Assembly: GCA_023262065.1 (NCBI GenBank)
Contig: JALRDW010000190.1
Location: 1-12,822, forward strand
Length of the DNA: 12,822 nucleotides
Direction of reading: 5' to 3'
From: Acidimicrobiia bacterium
GTDB lineage: Bacteria; Actinomycetota; Acidimicrobiia; IMCC26256
The notes beneath the pieces were generated by a model. The model was not told where the DNA came from. It saw nothing but the letters and a program-made list of their open reading frames with translations, and ran no database searches. Positions 1 through 6,514 of this stretch are shown one piece after another. The position numbers were made by a program, and so were the translations under genes. Within the stretch, counting starts at the first letter, position 1. Each line of letters opens with the position of its first letter.

Positions 1-2
1 TC

Positions 3-1484
3 GACACGGGCGAGAAGCTCGAGATCGCGGAGCAGTTGGCGCGCCTCGGGGTCGACATCATCGAGGCCGGGTTCCCGATCGCCAGCGACGGTGACTTCGA
101 GGCGGTGGAGGCGATCGCCCGTGGCGTCCGTGGGCCGGTCATCGCGGCGCTCTCGCGCACCGGGTTCAAGGACATCGACCGGGCGTGGGAGGCGGTCCGG
201 CACGCCGAACGCTCGCGGATCCACGTGTTCATCGCGACCTCCGAGATCCACATGGCCAAGAAGTTGCGCATGACCCGGGACCAGGTCAGGGCCGAGGCGG
301 CCGCCGGCGTGGCGCGGGCCCGGTCCTACACCGAGGACGTCGAGTTCTCGCCGGAGGACGGCTTCCGCTCGGACCCGGAGTTCATGGCCGAGGTCTGCCA
401 GATCGCGGTCGACAACGGGGCGACGACGCTCAACATCCCTGACACCGTCGGATACGCGATGCCGGGCGACTACGGCGCGCTCATCGCGTACGTCATCGAC
501 ACGGTCCGCGGCGACTACGTGGTCTCGACCCACTGCCACGACGACCTCGGGCTGGCGGTCGCGAACTCGTTGTCCGGGGTGCTCAACGGCGCCCGCCAGG
601 TGGAATGCGCGGTCAACGGGCTGGGGGAGCGGGCGGGGAACGCGGCACTCGAGGAGATCGTGATGGCCCTGCGCACCCGCGCCGATCACTACGACGGCAT
701 CGCGACCGGCATCCATACCGCCGAGCTCGCGCGGACGTCGCGGCTGGTCTCCCGCCTCACCGGCTACCCGGTCCAGTACAACAAGGCGGTCGTGGGTCGG
801 AACGCGTTCGCCCACGAGAGCGGCATCCACCAGCACGGCGTGCTCGAGGATCGCGAGACCTACGAGATCATCGATGCGCGCGAGGTCGGCCAGGAGGCGG
901 CCCAGATCGTGCTCGGGAAGCACTCGGGACGCCACGCGTTCGCCGAGACGCTCGAGTCCATGGGGCTCCACCTGCAGGGCGACGCGCTCAACCACGCGTT
1001 CACCCGGTTCAAGGAGCTCGCCGACCGCAAGGTGGAGATCACCGATGCCGACCTCGAGGCGATCGTCGCCCAGGAGATCGGCACGAAGGGGATCGACCGG
1101 TACACCTTCGTGAGCCTCGACGTGCACGGCGGCACCAAGGTGCACCCGAGCGCGGAGGTGGAGCTCACCGACGCGCAGTCCGGCGCGACCGTGGGCGCCC
1201 GGGGTGAGGGCAACGGGATGATCGACGCCGCGGTCGCTGCGATCGCGGCAGCCACCGGCGTGTCCGGCGCGGTCCTCGACTTCAAGGTGTCCTCGGTGAC
1301 CAAGGGGGGCGACGCGCTCGGACAGGTCGCGATCCAGCTCGAGGTCGACGGGGTGAAGGCATCCGGCCGTGGCGTGGCCACCGACGTGGTGGAGGCCTCG
1401 GCCCGTGCGTACCTCAACGCGGTGAACCGCATCATCCGCATCCGCGACCGGGGTGCGACCCGCGAGCGCACGGTCGGTCCGTGA
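3..1484 (+). CDS. leuA: 2-isopropylmalate synthase, 5'-truncated by window edge
   Basis: LeuA condenses acetyl-CoA with 2-oxoisovalerate to 2-isopropylmalate, the first committed step of leucine synthesis, in the cytoplasm. The frame is open from base 3 and 493 residues are visible; the N-terminal few dozen, including the usual RDGEQ motif, lie outside the window. The visible part begins [16 protein letters not shown] and runs through the TIM-barrel (IEAGFP, then the metal-binding THCHDDLG with its two histidines at 531-533 and 537-539, then [14 protein letters not shown]). The linker carries GKHSGRHAF, and the C-terminal LeuA dimer/allosteric domain (from about base 1090) has the G-rich [13 protein letters not shown] segment. 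This regulatory domain separates it from homocitrate-lyase-type relatives without one; citramalate synthase is the main alternative but fits less well. It ends in TGA at 1482-1484. The first in-frame start codon, a TTG at 36, is internal and not the real start. leuCD lie nearby on the opposite strand. Confidence 0.96.
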   Translation, partial: DTGEKLEIAEQLARLGVDIIEAGFPIASDGDFEAVEAIARGVRGPVIAALSRTGFKDIDRAWEAVRHAERSRIHVFIATSEIHMAKKLRMTRDQVRAEAAAGVARARSYTEDVEFSPEDGFRSDPEFMAEVCQIAVDNGATTLNIPDTVGYAMPGDYGALIAYVIDTVRGDYVVSTHCHDDLGLAVANSLSGVLNGARQVECAVNGLGERAGNAALEEIVMALRTRADHYDGIATGIHTAELARTSRLVSRLTGYPVQYNKAVVGRNAFAHESGIHQHGVLEDRETYEIIDAREVGQEAAQIVLGKHSGRHAFAETLESMGLHLQGDALNHAFTRFKELADRKVEITDADLEAIVAQEIGTKGIDRYTFVSLDVHGGTKVHPSAEVELTDAQSGATVGARGEGNGMIDAAVAAIAAATGVSGAVLDFKVSSVTKGGDALGQVAIQLEVDGVKASGRGVATDVVEASARAYLNAVNRIIRIRDRGATRERTVGP

Positions 1485-1497
1485 CCGCGGTTCGCGA

Positions 1498-1536
1498 CCG
1501 GTCGTGGGACCGGTAGGTTCACACCACCACGACCGG
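1498..1536 (+). repeat. Perfect 10-bp inverted repeat after leuA
   Basis: CCGGTCGTGG (1498-1507) and CCACGACCGG (1527-1536) are perfect reverse complements around a 19-nt loop, starting 14 bases after the leuA stop. RNA from here could fold into a hairpin, acting as a leuA terminator or as a leader structure for the glycosyltransferase gene. No U-tract follows. The loop contains TAGGTT (1515-1520), which fits a TANNNT -10 box but has no convincing -35. The repeat is directly visible; its role is a guess. Confidence 0.45.
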
Positions 1537-1560
1537 CCGCGTCGCCGGTCCCGTGACGGA

Positions 1561-1565
1561 GGAGG
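1561..1565 (+). promoter_or_regulatory. Ribosome binding site deciding the GTG start at 1573
   Basis: GGAGG at 1561-1565, inside a longer purine-rich run (1558-1570), sits 7 nt before GTG 1573. It supports that start over an in-frame GTG at 1453, which would overlap leuA and add 40 residues unlike any glycosyltransferase N-terminus. Confidence 0.75.
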
Positions 1566-1572
1566 GGGAGCG

Positions 1573-2721
1573 GTGGCAGGGTCCGGGCAGCCCGGCGCGA
1601 CGCGCCGTCCCCGAGTGCTGTTCCTGAGCGAGAACAACGGCGGCCACTCGACGATGCACCTCGGGATCCGCGCCGGTCTCGCGTACGACGACCGGATCTC
1701 GGCGTCGTTCGTCGACGTCCCGCCCGCCGGGTTCGGGCGCCGGCTCGCGAGCGTGCAGGTTCCGGGTCTCTCGGGCCTCGACCTCGATCTGGCCTCGCTG
1801 CGGGGTCAGTTGGCCACGAGCACCGCGGCCCGGCGCCTCCTGCGCGCGGCGGCGGGGACCTACGACGTGCTGCACGTCTACACGCAGCACGCGGCGCTGA
1901 CCTCACGGGACATCCTCCGGGCGGTGCCGAGCGTCGTGGCCACGGATGCGACCGGCCACGACGTCGCCCGGCTCCTCCCGTACCGACGTCCGACCGTCTG
2001 GACCGAGCGCCAGCGGGGTCTGCGGAACCGGTTCGAGCGTCCCGTCTGGGACGCGGCAACCCTGGTGCTCACCAAGTCCGAGTGGGCGGCGCGTTCCCTG
2101 CGCGAGGACTACGGCGTCACCCCCGATCGGCTGCGCGTGGTCCCCCTGGGGATCGAGGTGCCCGCCGAACTCCCCGCCCGTGTCCCGCACGAGCGCCCGA
2201 CCATCACCTTCGTGGGTCGGTCCCTCGCCCGCAAGGGCGGCCTCGTGCTGCTCGACCTGTTCCGCGAACGCTGGTCGGATCGGTACGAGCTCCACCTCGT
2301 CACCAAGGAGGCCGTGGCGCCCACCCCCGGCGTCGTCGTGCATGGCGACTTCGAACCGGGCGACCCCCGCCTCGCGGACCTGTTCGCCCGCACCGATCTC
2401 CTCGCCTTCCCGACCGAGTCCGACACGTTCGGCTACGCCGCGCTCGAGGCGATGGCGGCCGCGGTCCCGGTGGTGGCCCGGAGCACCTCGGCGCTGCCGG
2501 AGATCGTCGTGGACGGTGGGACGGGTCTGCTCGTGGGACCGTCCCCGTCCGAACTGGGTGCGGCGATCGAGGCCCTGCTCGAGGACCCGGCGCGGGCCCG
2601 GGCGATGGGGGAGGCGGGCCGGCGACGGATGCTGGAGCGCTTCGACGCCCGGGTCACCACCACCCGACTCGTGGACGTGCTCCTCGAGGCGCACGAGCGT
2701 TTCTGGGCCGTTCGGCCCTGA
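1573..2721 (+). CDS. GT4-family glycosyltransferase (GT-B fold)
   Basis: A predicted cytosolic 382-residue retaining glycosyltransferase that would move a sugar from a nucleotide-sugar donor to an unidentified acceptor. The N-terminal Rossmann half opens with RVLFLSENNGGHS (residues 14-26), in the position of the acceptor-side glycine-rich loop. The C-terminal GT4 domain begins near 210 with FVGRSLARKGG (213-223; R216 and K221 are the likely phosphate-contacting pair), then HGDFEPGDP, and PTESDTFGYAALEAMA (280-295). In that last block the usual E-X7-E pair is D284-X7-E292, a common substitution in this family. There is no signal peptide or membrane segment. The start is GTG with a strong ribosome binding site, 88 nt after leuA. 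Its place between leuA and a small orphan gene gives no clue to the acceptor; cell-envelope glycan or glycolipid, or a MshA-like small-molecule role, are possible. Family assignment is firm, substrate unknown. Confidence 0.88.
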   Translation: MAGSGQPGATRRPRVLFLSENNGGHSTMHLGIRAGLAYDDRISASFVDVPPAGFGRRLASVQVPGLSGLDLDLASLRGQLATSTAARRLLRAAAGTYDVLHVYTQHAALTSRDILRAVPSVVATDATGHDVARLLPYRRPTVWTERQRGLRNRFERPVWDAATLVLTKSEWAARSLREDYGVTPDRLRVVPLGIEVPAELPARVPHERPTITFVGRSLARKGGLVLLDLFRERWSDRYELHLVTKEAVAPTPGVVVHGDFEPGDPRLADLFARTDLLAFPTESDTFGYAALEAMAAAVPVVARSTSALPEIVVDGGTGLLVGPSPSELGAAIEALLEDPARARAMGEAGRRRMLERFDARVTTTRLVDVLLEAHERFWAVRP

Positions 2722-2726
2722 ACCCG

Positions 2727-2752
2727 GGCCCTGCGTGGGCCTCCTCAGGGCC
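2727..2752 (+). terminator. Candidate hairpin terminator after the glycosyltransferase
   Basis: GGCCCTG (2727-2733) pairs with CAGGGCC (2746-2752) around a 12-nt loop, 5 nt past the stop codon. The self-complementary 12-mer CCGGCGCGCCGG (2751-2762) follows at once. There is no U-tract, as is usual for high-GC actinobacteria. The position favours a terminator, but GC-rich DNA forms such pairings easily. Confidence 0.4.
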
Positions 2753-2791
2753 GGCGCGCCGGTTCGCGGCGGGATTTCTGGGGCCAAGGGC

Positions 2792-2819
2792 TCAAGTCCG
2801 AGGCCCGGACGGCCGATGG
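2792..2819 (+). promoter_or_regulatory. Sigma-28 (FliA/WhiG)-like promoter
   Basis: CTCAAGT at 2791-2797 followed by GCCGATGG at 2812-2819 resembles the sigma-28-family consensus TAAA-N15/16-GCCGATAA. The -35 core is TCAA (2792-2795), the spacer is 16 nt, and the -10 core GCCGAT is an exact match to the first six bases. Transcription would start near 2825, leaving a leader of about 115 nt before the small gene at 2941. The motif is visible in the sequence; assignment to a FliA/WhiG-type factor is inference from the known consensus. Confidence 0.6.
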
Positions 2820-2849
2820 AGTGGGTACGCCACCGCCCACCGGCCGCAC

Positions 2850-2869
2850 CCGGTGACTCAGGTCACCGG
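2850..2869 (+). repeat. Perfect 8-4-8 inverted repeat in the leader of the small gene
   Basis: CCGGTGACTCAGGTCACCGG is an exact palindrome of two 8-base arms around TCAG. It lies downstream of the sigma-28-like promoter and 71 nt before the small gene's start codon, so it would be transcribed and could form a tight stem-loop. It could instead be an operator for a dimeric repressor. Between 2722 and 2940 I otherwise see only the candidate terminator and promoter listed separately. Confidence 0.5.
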
Positions 2870-2940
2870 ATCGGGTCGTCCGGGCGGGGGCCCAGGTCCG
2901 AACACATGCCGGAAGCAACCTCCGCACCAAGGAGCACCCG

Positions 2941-3069
2941 ATGAGCTACCACGAGTTCCTCGCCTACCTCTACGACCACGAGACGACCCGCTCACTCGCC
3001 GTCGGGCTCGCGCAGGCGGTGAAGGAGTCCGGGAAGACGGCGACGGCCAAGGTGCCGGCGACGGTCTGA
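2941..3069 (+). CDS. Small orphan protein (42 aa), possibly sigma-28 regulated
   Basis: I do not recognise this protein. It reads MSYHEFLAYLYDHETTRS at the N-terminus, followed by a probable amphipathic helix (LAVGLAQAVKESGK) and a short Ala/Thr/Val tail. It has no cysteine, no signal peptide and no membrane span, so it is probably a small soluble, mostly helical protein. Support for translation is good: AAGGAG at 2929-2934 with a 6-nt spacer before ATG, a promoter-like motif about 120 nt upstream, and a strong hairpin 25 nt after the TGA. Its isolated transcription unit lies between a glycosyltransferase and the convergent leuCD-trmO operon. If the promoter is truly sigma-28 type it may belong to a motility, pilus or developmental regulon. 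No function can be assigned. Confidence 0.65.
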   Translation: MSYHEFLAYLYDHETTRSLAVGLAQAVKESGKTATAKVPATV

Positions 3070-3094
3070 TCGACCTCAGCAAGGTCAGCGACGA

Positions 3095-3124
3095 AGGAGC
3101 GGGGACCCTCAGGGCCTCGCTCCT
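3095..3124 (+). terminator. Strong hairpin terminator after the small gene
   Basis: Bases 3095-3124 fold into a 13-bp stem with one bulged A (3105), one G-T wobble and a 3-nt loop (TCA at 3109-3111). The outer arms are AGGAGCG (3095-3101) and CGCTCCT (3118-3124). The hairpin begins 25 nt after the stop of the 42-aa gene and ends 24 nt before the stop of the convergent trmO, so it could end transcription from both sides. No U-tract follows on either strand. Confidence 0.7.
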
Positions 3125-3148
3125 GACGCGTCCGGGCCCGGCGTCCGA

Positions 3149-3613
3149 CTACCAGTAGTCGCGCATGAGCTCGCCCGCCCACGGGGCCTCGCGCACCTCG
3201 CCCCGTGGTGCGAACCCCTCGAGCCACGGCTTGATGTCGATGATCGGGGTGCCGTCGACCGCGTCGAGGCCGCGCACGAGCAGGTCGGTGCCGTCGACCG
3301 CGACGAGCTCGCACCGACTCACCCCGATCCGGTTCGGTCGATCCTTCGCCCGCTGGGCGAGGATCCCGACGAGCGGCCAGTCCGGATTGCCCCGGGGATG
3401 ACGCGACCCCCATTCGATGCCGTCGGGGTCGACCCGGTCGAACACGAAGACCACCTCGAGGTGGGAGAAGGACTCGAGCCCGCGCACCGTCTCGGCGGAC
3501 ACCCGTGGGTGGTCGAGCCGCAGCCGGGCCTCCACGGGCCCCCACCGGTCGTCCTCGACGACCGACCGGCCGCCGAGGACGTGCCCGAGGGGCTCGACAC
3601 CGAGCGCCGCCAT
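3149..3613 (-). CDS. trmO: TrmO-like tRNA t6A37 N6-methyltransferase (TsaA/UPF0066 family)
   Basis: TrmO uses S-adenosylmethionine to methylate N6-threonylcarbamoyladenosine at position 37 of certain tRNAs, tuning decoding. The 154-residue product has the family's landmarks in order: FSHLEVVFVF (residues 49-58), DRPNRIGVS (91-99, the most conserved block, usually RPNPIG(L/M)S), and DAVDGTPIIDIKPW (117-130). Its length matches the minimal N-terminal beta-barrel domain, without the C-terminal extension of the E. coli protein. The start is ATG at 3613, only 2 nt past the leuD stop, so it is almost certainly co-translated with leuCD; a longer upstream reading would run through leuD in another frame. 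There is no clear Shine-Dalgarno, consistent with translational coupling. Family membership is secure, but exact tRNA specificity is not shown here. Confidence 0.87.
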   Translation of the reverse strand: MAALGVEPLGHVLGGRSVVEDDRWGPVEARLRLDHPRVSAETVRGLESFSHLEVVFVFDRVDPDGIEWGSRHPRGNPDWPLVGILAQRAKDRPNRIGVSRCELVAVDGTDLLVRGLDAVDGTPIIDIKPWLEGFAPRGEVREAPWAGELMRDYW

Positions 3614-3615
3614 CG

Positions 3616-4212
3616 CTACCCGCCGATGCGGGGGAGGAAGTCGGGACGGGTGGCCTCGAACGCGGCGATCGCGTCGGCGTGCTGCTCGGTGATGCCGATG
3701 TCGTCGAGTCCGTTCACGAGGCGGTGCACGTGGTGGTCGTCGAGGAAGAACGGCTCCTCGAGGTCGAGCGACGGGACCCGCACCTCGAGGTCGGGGACGT
3801 CGACCACGATCTCGATCGTCGGGTCGTCCTCGACCGCGGCCATGATCCGCTCGACCGTCGCCGGTCCGAGCGTCACGGGGATGAGGCCGATCTTCAGGCA
3901 GTTGTTGCGGAAGATGTCGGCGAAGCGCGACGAGATGATCGCCTTGAACCCGTAGTCCTCGAGGGCCCACGGAGCGTGCTCGCGGGATGACCCGGTGCCG
4001 AAGTTCGGACCCGCCACGAGGATGCCGGCGCCCGCGTACTGCGGCTGGTTCAGCACGAAGTCCGGGTCCTCCCGCCACTCGCTGAAGAGCCCCGCGCCGA
4101 AGCCCGTGCGCTCGATGCGCTTGAGCCAGTCGCTCGGGATGATCTGGTCCGTGTCGACGTCGGAGCGACGCAGGGGGACCGCGCGCTCGCTGATGAGGGT
4201 GACTGCTTCCAT
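3616..4212 (-). CDS. leuD: 3-isopropylmalate dehydratase small subunit
   Basis: LeuD pairs with LeuC to isomerise 2-isopropylmalate to 3-isopropylmalate, the second step of leucine synthesis; it supplies the swivelling aconitase C-terminal-type domain. The 198-residue length is typical of bacterial LeuD. Diagnostic segments are VDTDQIIP (19-26) and GPNFGTGSSREHAPW (68-82), the latter forming the substrate-carboxylate loop. It ends FLPRIGG. ATG at 4212 is preceded by AGGAG (4223-4219) with a 6-nt spacer, and only 13 nt separate it from the leuC stop. It is the second gene of leuC-leuD-trmO. No anomalies seen. Confidence 0.97.
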   Translation of the reverse strand: MEAVTLISERAVPLRRSDVDTDQIIPSDWLKRIERTGFGAGLFSEWREDPDFVLNQPQYAGAGILVAGPNFGTGSSREHAPWALEDYGFKAIISSRFADIFRNNCLKIGLIPVTLGPATVERIMAAVEDDPTIEIVVDVPDLEVRVPSLDLEEPFFLDDHHVHRLVNGLDDIGITEQHADAIAAFEATRPDFLPRIGG

Positions 4213-4225
4213 CGTGTGCTCCTGA

Positions 4226-5650
4226 TCAGTCGAGGTCCGAGGGGCACGCGAACGTCCCCATGACGGCGGTGGCGGCGGCGACGGCGGGGGACACGAGGTG
4301 GGTGCGTCCGCCCTTGCCCTGCCGACCCTCGAAGTTCCGGTTCGAGGTGCTCGCCGACCGTTCGCCGGCCACGAGCTTGTCCGGGTTCATCGCGAGGCAC
4401 ATCGAGCAGCCGGGTTCGCGCCACTCGAGCCCCGCCTCGGTGAACACCGTGTGCAGGCCCTCCGACTCGGCCTGGTGCTTCACCGCGAACGAACCCGGCA
4501 CGACCATCGCCCGCAGGCCGGCCTTGACCTTCCGGCCCCGCAGCACCTCGGCCGCGGCGCGCAGGTCCTCGATGCGCGAGTTGGTGCACGATCCGATGAA
4601 CACCGTGTCGACTGCGACCTCGCGCATCGGGGTGCCCGGGGTCAGACCCATGTACTGCAGGGCGCGGGCGGCCGCGTCGCGCTCGGTGGGGTCGGAGAAC
4701 GACTCCGGATCGGGCACGACGTCGTCGATCGTGAAGGTCTGGCCGGGGTTCGTGCCCCAGGACACCGACGGGCGGATCGTGGAGGCGTCGATGACGACCT
4801 CGCGGTCGAAGACCGCGTCGTCGTCCGTCGTCAGGTCGCGCCACTCCGCGACGGCACGGTCCCAGGCCTCGCCCTGCGGGGCGAAGGGACGACCGCGCAG
4901 GTACTCGAACGTCACCTCGTCGGGGGCGACCATCCCGGCGCGGGCGCCGGCCTCGATCGACATGTTGCAGAGGGTCATGCGGCCCTCCATGGAGAGCGCC
5001 CGGATGGCCGAACCCCGGTACTCGATGATCGAACCGATCCCCCCTCCGGTGCCGAGGGCGGCGATCACCGTGAGGGTGACGTCCTTGGCCGTCACCCCGG
5101 CGGGCAGATCACCCTCGACGGTCACGGCGAGCGTGCCCGGCTTGGCCTGCGGCAGCGTCTGGGTCGCGAGCACGTGCTCGACCTCGCTCGTCCCGATGCC
5201 GAACGCGAGTGCGCCGAACGCTCCGTGCGTCGAGGTGTGCGAGTCGCCGCACACGATGGTCATGCCCGGCTGGGTGAGTCCCTGCTCCGGGCCGATCACG
5301 TGCACGATGCCCTGACCGGGTTGGCCCATCGCGTGGCAGGTCACCCCGAACTCGGCGCAGTTCGCGGCGAGGGTCTCCATCTGCTTCCGGGAGATCTCGT
5401 CCCGCACACCCACGGTGAGGTCCGACTCGCCCCACACGAGCGCGACGTCGGTGGGCACGTTGTGGTCCATCGTGGCGACCGTGAGGTCGGGTCGCCGGAC
5501 CCGGCGGCCGTTCATCCGCAGGCCGTCGAAGGCCTGCGGGGACGTGACCTCGTGCACGAGGTGGAGGTCGATGTAGAGCAGCGTGGGCTCACCCTCGGCG
5601 GCCCGCACGACGTGGCGGTCCCAGACCTTCTCGCTCAGCGTCCGACCCAT
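4226..5650 (-). CDS. leuC: 3-isopropylmalate dehydratase large subunit
   Basis: LeuC is the iron-sulfur aconitase-family subunit of isopropylmalate isomerase, converting 2- to 3-isopropylmalate through dehydration and rehydration. The 474-residue product has the expected three [4Fe-4S] ligands: C355 in FIGSCTNSR, and C415 and C418 in EPGCSMC. Other family signatures are [14 protein letters not shown] (28-41), [13 protein letters not shown] (134-146) and GSIIEYRG (206-213). I chose ATG 5650 ([11 protein letters not shown]) because it matches the family N-terminus and follows a GGGAGAG-type ribosome site (5661-5655). An in-frame ATG at 5692 adds 14 residues, and a CATTTT hexamer lies exactly 8 nt ahead of it, so a leaderless longer form is conceivable. 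It is the first gene of the minus-strand operon, divergent from the IclR regulator and probably repressed by it. Confidence 0.96.
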   Translation of the reverse strand: MGRTLSEKVWDRHVVRAAEGEPTLLYIDLHLVHEVTSPQAFDGLRMNGRRVRRPDLTVATMDHNVPTDVALVWGESDLTVGVRDEISRKQMETLAANCAEFGVTCHAMGQPGQGIVHVIGPEQGLTQPGMTIVCGDSHTSTHGAFGALAFGIGTSEVEHVLATQTLPQAKPGTLAVTVEGDLPAGVTAKDVTLTVIAALGTGGGIGSIIEYRGSAIRALSMEGRMTLCNMSIEAGARAGMVAPDEVTFEYLRGRPFAPQGEAWDRAVAEWRDLTTDDDAVFDREVVIDASTIRPSVSWGTNPGQTFTIDDVVPDPESFSDPTERDAAARALQYMGLTPGTPMREVAVDTVFIGSCTNSRIEDLRAAAEVLRGRKVKAGLRAMVVPGSFAVKHQAESEGLHTVFTEAGLEWREPGCSMCLAMNPDKLVAGERSASTSNRNFEGRQGKGGRTHLVSPAVAAATAVMGTFACPSDLD

Positions 5651-5686
5651 GGTGCTCTCCCGTGTGTCCGCGGCGCGGTCCGCGCC

Positions 5687-5715
5687 TTGCATCGTGTCTC
5701 AAAATGTGAGACAGT
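5687..5715 (+). promoter_or_regulatory. Candidate promoter of the IclR-family regulator
   Basis: TTGCAT (5687-5692), a 17-nt spacer and GACAGT (5710-5715) stand 8 nt before ATG 5724. That spacing fits a leaderless transcript, and no Shine-Dalgarno precedes the ATG. The -10 matches TANNNT only at the second and sixth bases. The palindrome at 5695-5713 fills the spacer, suggesting autorepression. This is inference from spacing. Confidence 0.35.
5695..5713. promoter_or_regulatory. Palindromic operator between leuC and the IclR regulator
   Basis: TGTCTCAAAATGTGAGACA is a perfect palindrome: two 7-base arms around the 5-base centre AAATG. It lies in the 73-bp gap between divergent leuC and the regulator gene, in a locally AT-richer stretch. 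NdgR (Streptomyces) and LtbR (Corynebacterium) are IclR-family proteins known to act in exactly this leuCD intergenic region, so this is the obvious candidate binding site. The palindrome is seen; the protein-site pairing is inference. Confidence 0.72.
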
Positions 5716-5730
5716 TGTTTCGTATGTCGG
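5701..5730 (-). promoter_or_regulatory. Candidate leuC promoter
   Basis: Reading the minus strand, CCGACA (5730-5725), an 18-nt spacer and CATTTT (5706-5701) form a plausible -35/-10 pair. The -10 sits inside the palindrome 5695-5713, so a bound repressor would block RNA polymerase. The hexamers match consensus only partly. A start near 5693 would leave a leader of about 43 nt before leuC ATG 5650. Confidence 0.3.
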
Positions 5731-6434
5731 ACAGTGTACGGCGCGTCGGCGTCCTCGACAAATCGGTGGCCATCCTCGATGCGCTGGTCGCAGGTCCGGC
5801 CTCGCTCGCCGAACTCGTCGAGCGCACCGGGCTGGCGCGGCCCACCGTGCACCGGTTGGCCGTCGCCCTCGAGGCCCACGACGTGCTCGGACGGGACGCG
5901 CAGGGTCGGTTCCGTGCCGGTCGACGCGTGCTCGCGTGGGGGCGTGCGGCCATGGGCGACGCGTCGCTCGTCGATGCGGCGGCGCCGGTGCTCGCGGCGC
6001 TCGCCGAGACCACGGGGGAGAGCGCCCAGCTCTACGTGCGCGACGGCGACGTCCGGGTCTGCGTGGCCTCGGCCGACCGTCGCACCGGGCTCCGGGACAC
6101 CGTGCCCGTCGGCGCGGTGCTCGCGCTCGACGCCGGCTCCGGGGCCAAGGCCCTGCTCGCCTGGACCGCGCCGGCCGATCTGCCGGACCGGGTCGACCCG
6201 GCCGAACTCGCGACGGTGCGCCGACGGGGCTGGGCCGTCTCGGTGGCGGAACGGGAGCCGGGGGTCGCCAGCGTGAGCGCGCCCGTCCTCGACGGTGCTG
6301 GTCGGGTCGTCGCCGCGATCGGGGTGAGCGGCCCGATCGACCGCCTGGGGCGCGCACCGGGACGACGCTTCGGCGCGGCGGTCGTCGCCGCGGCCCGCGG
6401 GCTCGAGCGGTCGGCGGGACTCGCCGGGGGCTGA
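5724..6434 (+). CDS. ndgR: IclR-family transcriptional regulator, NdgR/LtbR-like
   Basis: The 236-residue product is an IclR-family DNA-binding regulator. Residues 7-65 form the winged helix: VGVLDKSVAILDALV is the standard first helix, and LAELVERTGLARPTVHRLAVAL (28-49) is the helix-turn-helix. Residues 75-230 form the GAF-like effector domain, with RTGLRDTVPVGAVLALDAGSGAKALLAW (120-147) and REPGVASVSAPVLDGAGRVVAAIGVSGP (177-204). Divergence from leuCD is the hallmark of actinobacterial NdgR/LtbR, which control leucine and other amino-acid genes, so that identity is likely; the effector is not deducible. The ATG at 5724 has no Shine-Dalgarno and may be leaderless; GTG 5736 would remove four residues. 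The next gene starts 80 nt downstream with its own apparent promoter region. Confidence 0.88.
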   Translation: MSDSVRRVGVLDKSVAILDALVAGPASLAELVERTGLARPTVHRLAVALEAHDVLGRDAQGRFRAGRRVLAWGRAAMGDASLVDAAAPVLAALAETTGESAQLYVRDGDVRVCVASADRRTGLRDTVPVGAVLALDAGSGAKALLAWTAPADLPDRVDPAELATVRRRGWAVSVAEREPGVASVSAPVLDGAGRVVAAIGVSGPIDRLGRAPGRRFGAAVVAAARGLERSAGLAGG

Positions 6435-6462
6435 ACGCCCGCCCCCGACCTCGGTGTCCGGG

Positions 6463-6490
6463 GTTCACCACTGCGAAACAATTCCGAAAC
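6463..6490 (+). promoter_or_regulatory. GlnR-box-like tandem repeats upstream of the winged-helix gene
   Basis: Three 5-mers are spaced exactly 11 bp apart: TTCAC (6464-6468), GAAAC (6475-6479) and GAAAC (6486-6490), with 6-nt gaps. The actinobacterial GlnR consensus alternates gTnAC and GAAAC half-sites at this same spacing. The first matches 4 of 5 positions of gTnAC, the second is a perfect GAAAC, and the third fits its expected gTnAC at 4 of 5; the fourth expected half-site is absent. OmpR-family regulators in general bind direct repeats at about one helical turn, so the site may serve GlnR or the adjacent OmpR-type protein itself. Confidence 0.55.
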
Positions 6491-6500
6491 GAACGGTCCG

Positions 6501-6506
6501 TACCGT
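6501..6506 (+). promoter_or_regulatory. -10 box for a leaderless start
   Basis: TACCGT fits TANNNT and lies 8 nt before GTG 6515, with no Shine-Dalgarno sequence. No convincing -35 is present, which would fit a promoter relying on an activator bound at the repeats (6463-6490) just upstream. greA shows the same TACCNT-N8-start geometry. Confidence 0.45.
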
Positions 6507-6514
6507 CGTCGGGC

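Noticed and set aside
1453..1572. An upstream GTG start for the glycosyltransferase
   Set aside because: It overlaps leuA, lacks a ribosome site and adds Arg/Gly-rich residues; GTG 1573 has GGAGG at good spacing.
2771..2940. A cyclic-di-GMP (GEMM) or other known riboswitch, suggested by CCGATGG
   Set aside because: The conserved GEMM core (ACGCACAGGGCAAACC-like) is absent; the CCGATGG is better explained as part of a sigma-28-type -10.
3614..4078. An N-terminal extension of trmO to 309 residues
   Set aside because: The extra part overlaps leuD in another frame and is low complexity; TrmO homology begins at the ATG at 3613.
5651..5723. A leucine attenuator ahead of leuC
   Set aside because: There is no short peptide with a Leu-codon run and no competing hairpins; the palindrome fits an IclR operator better.
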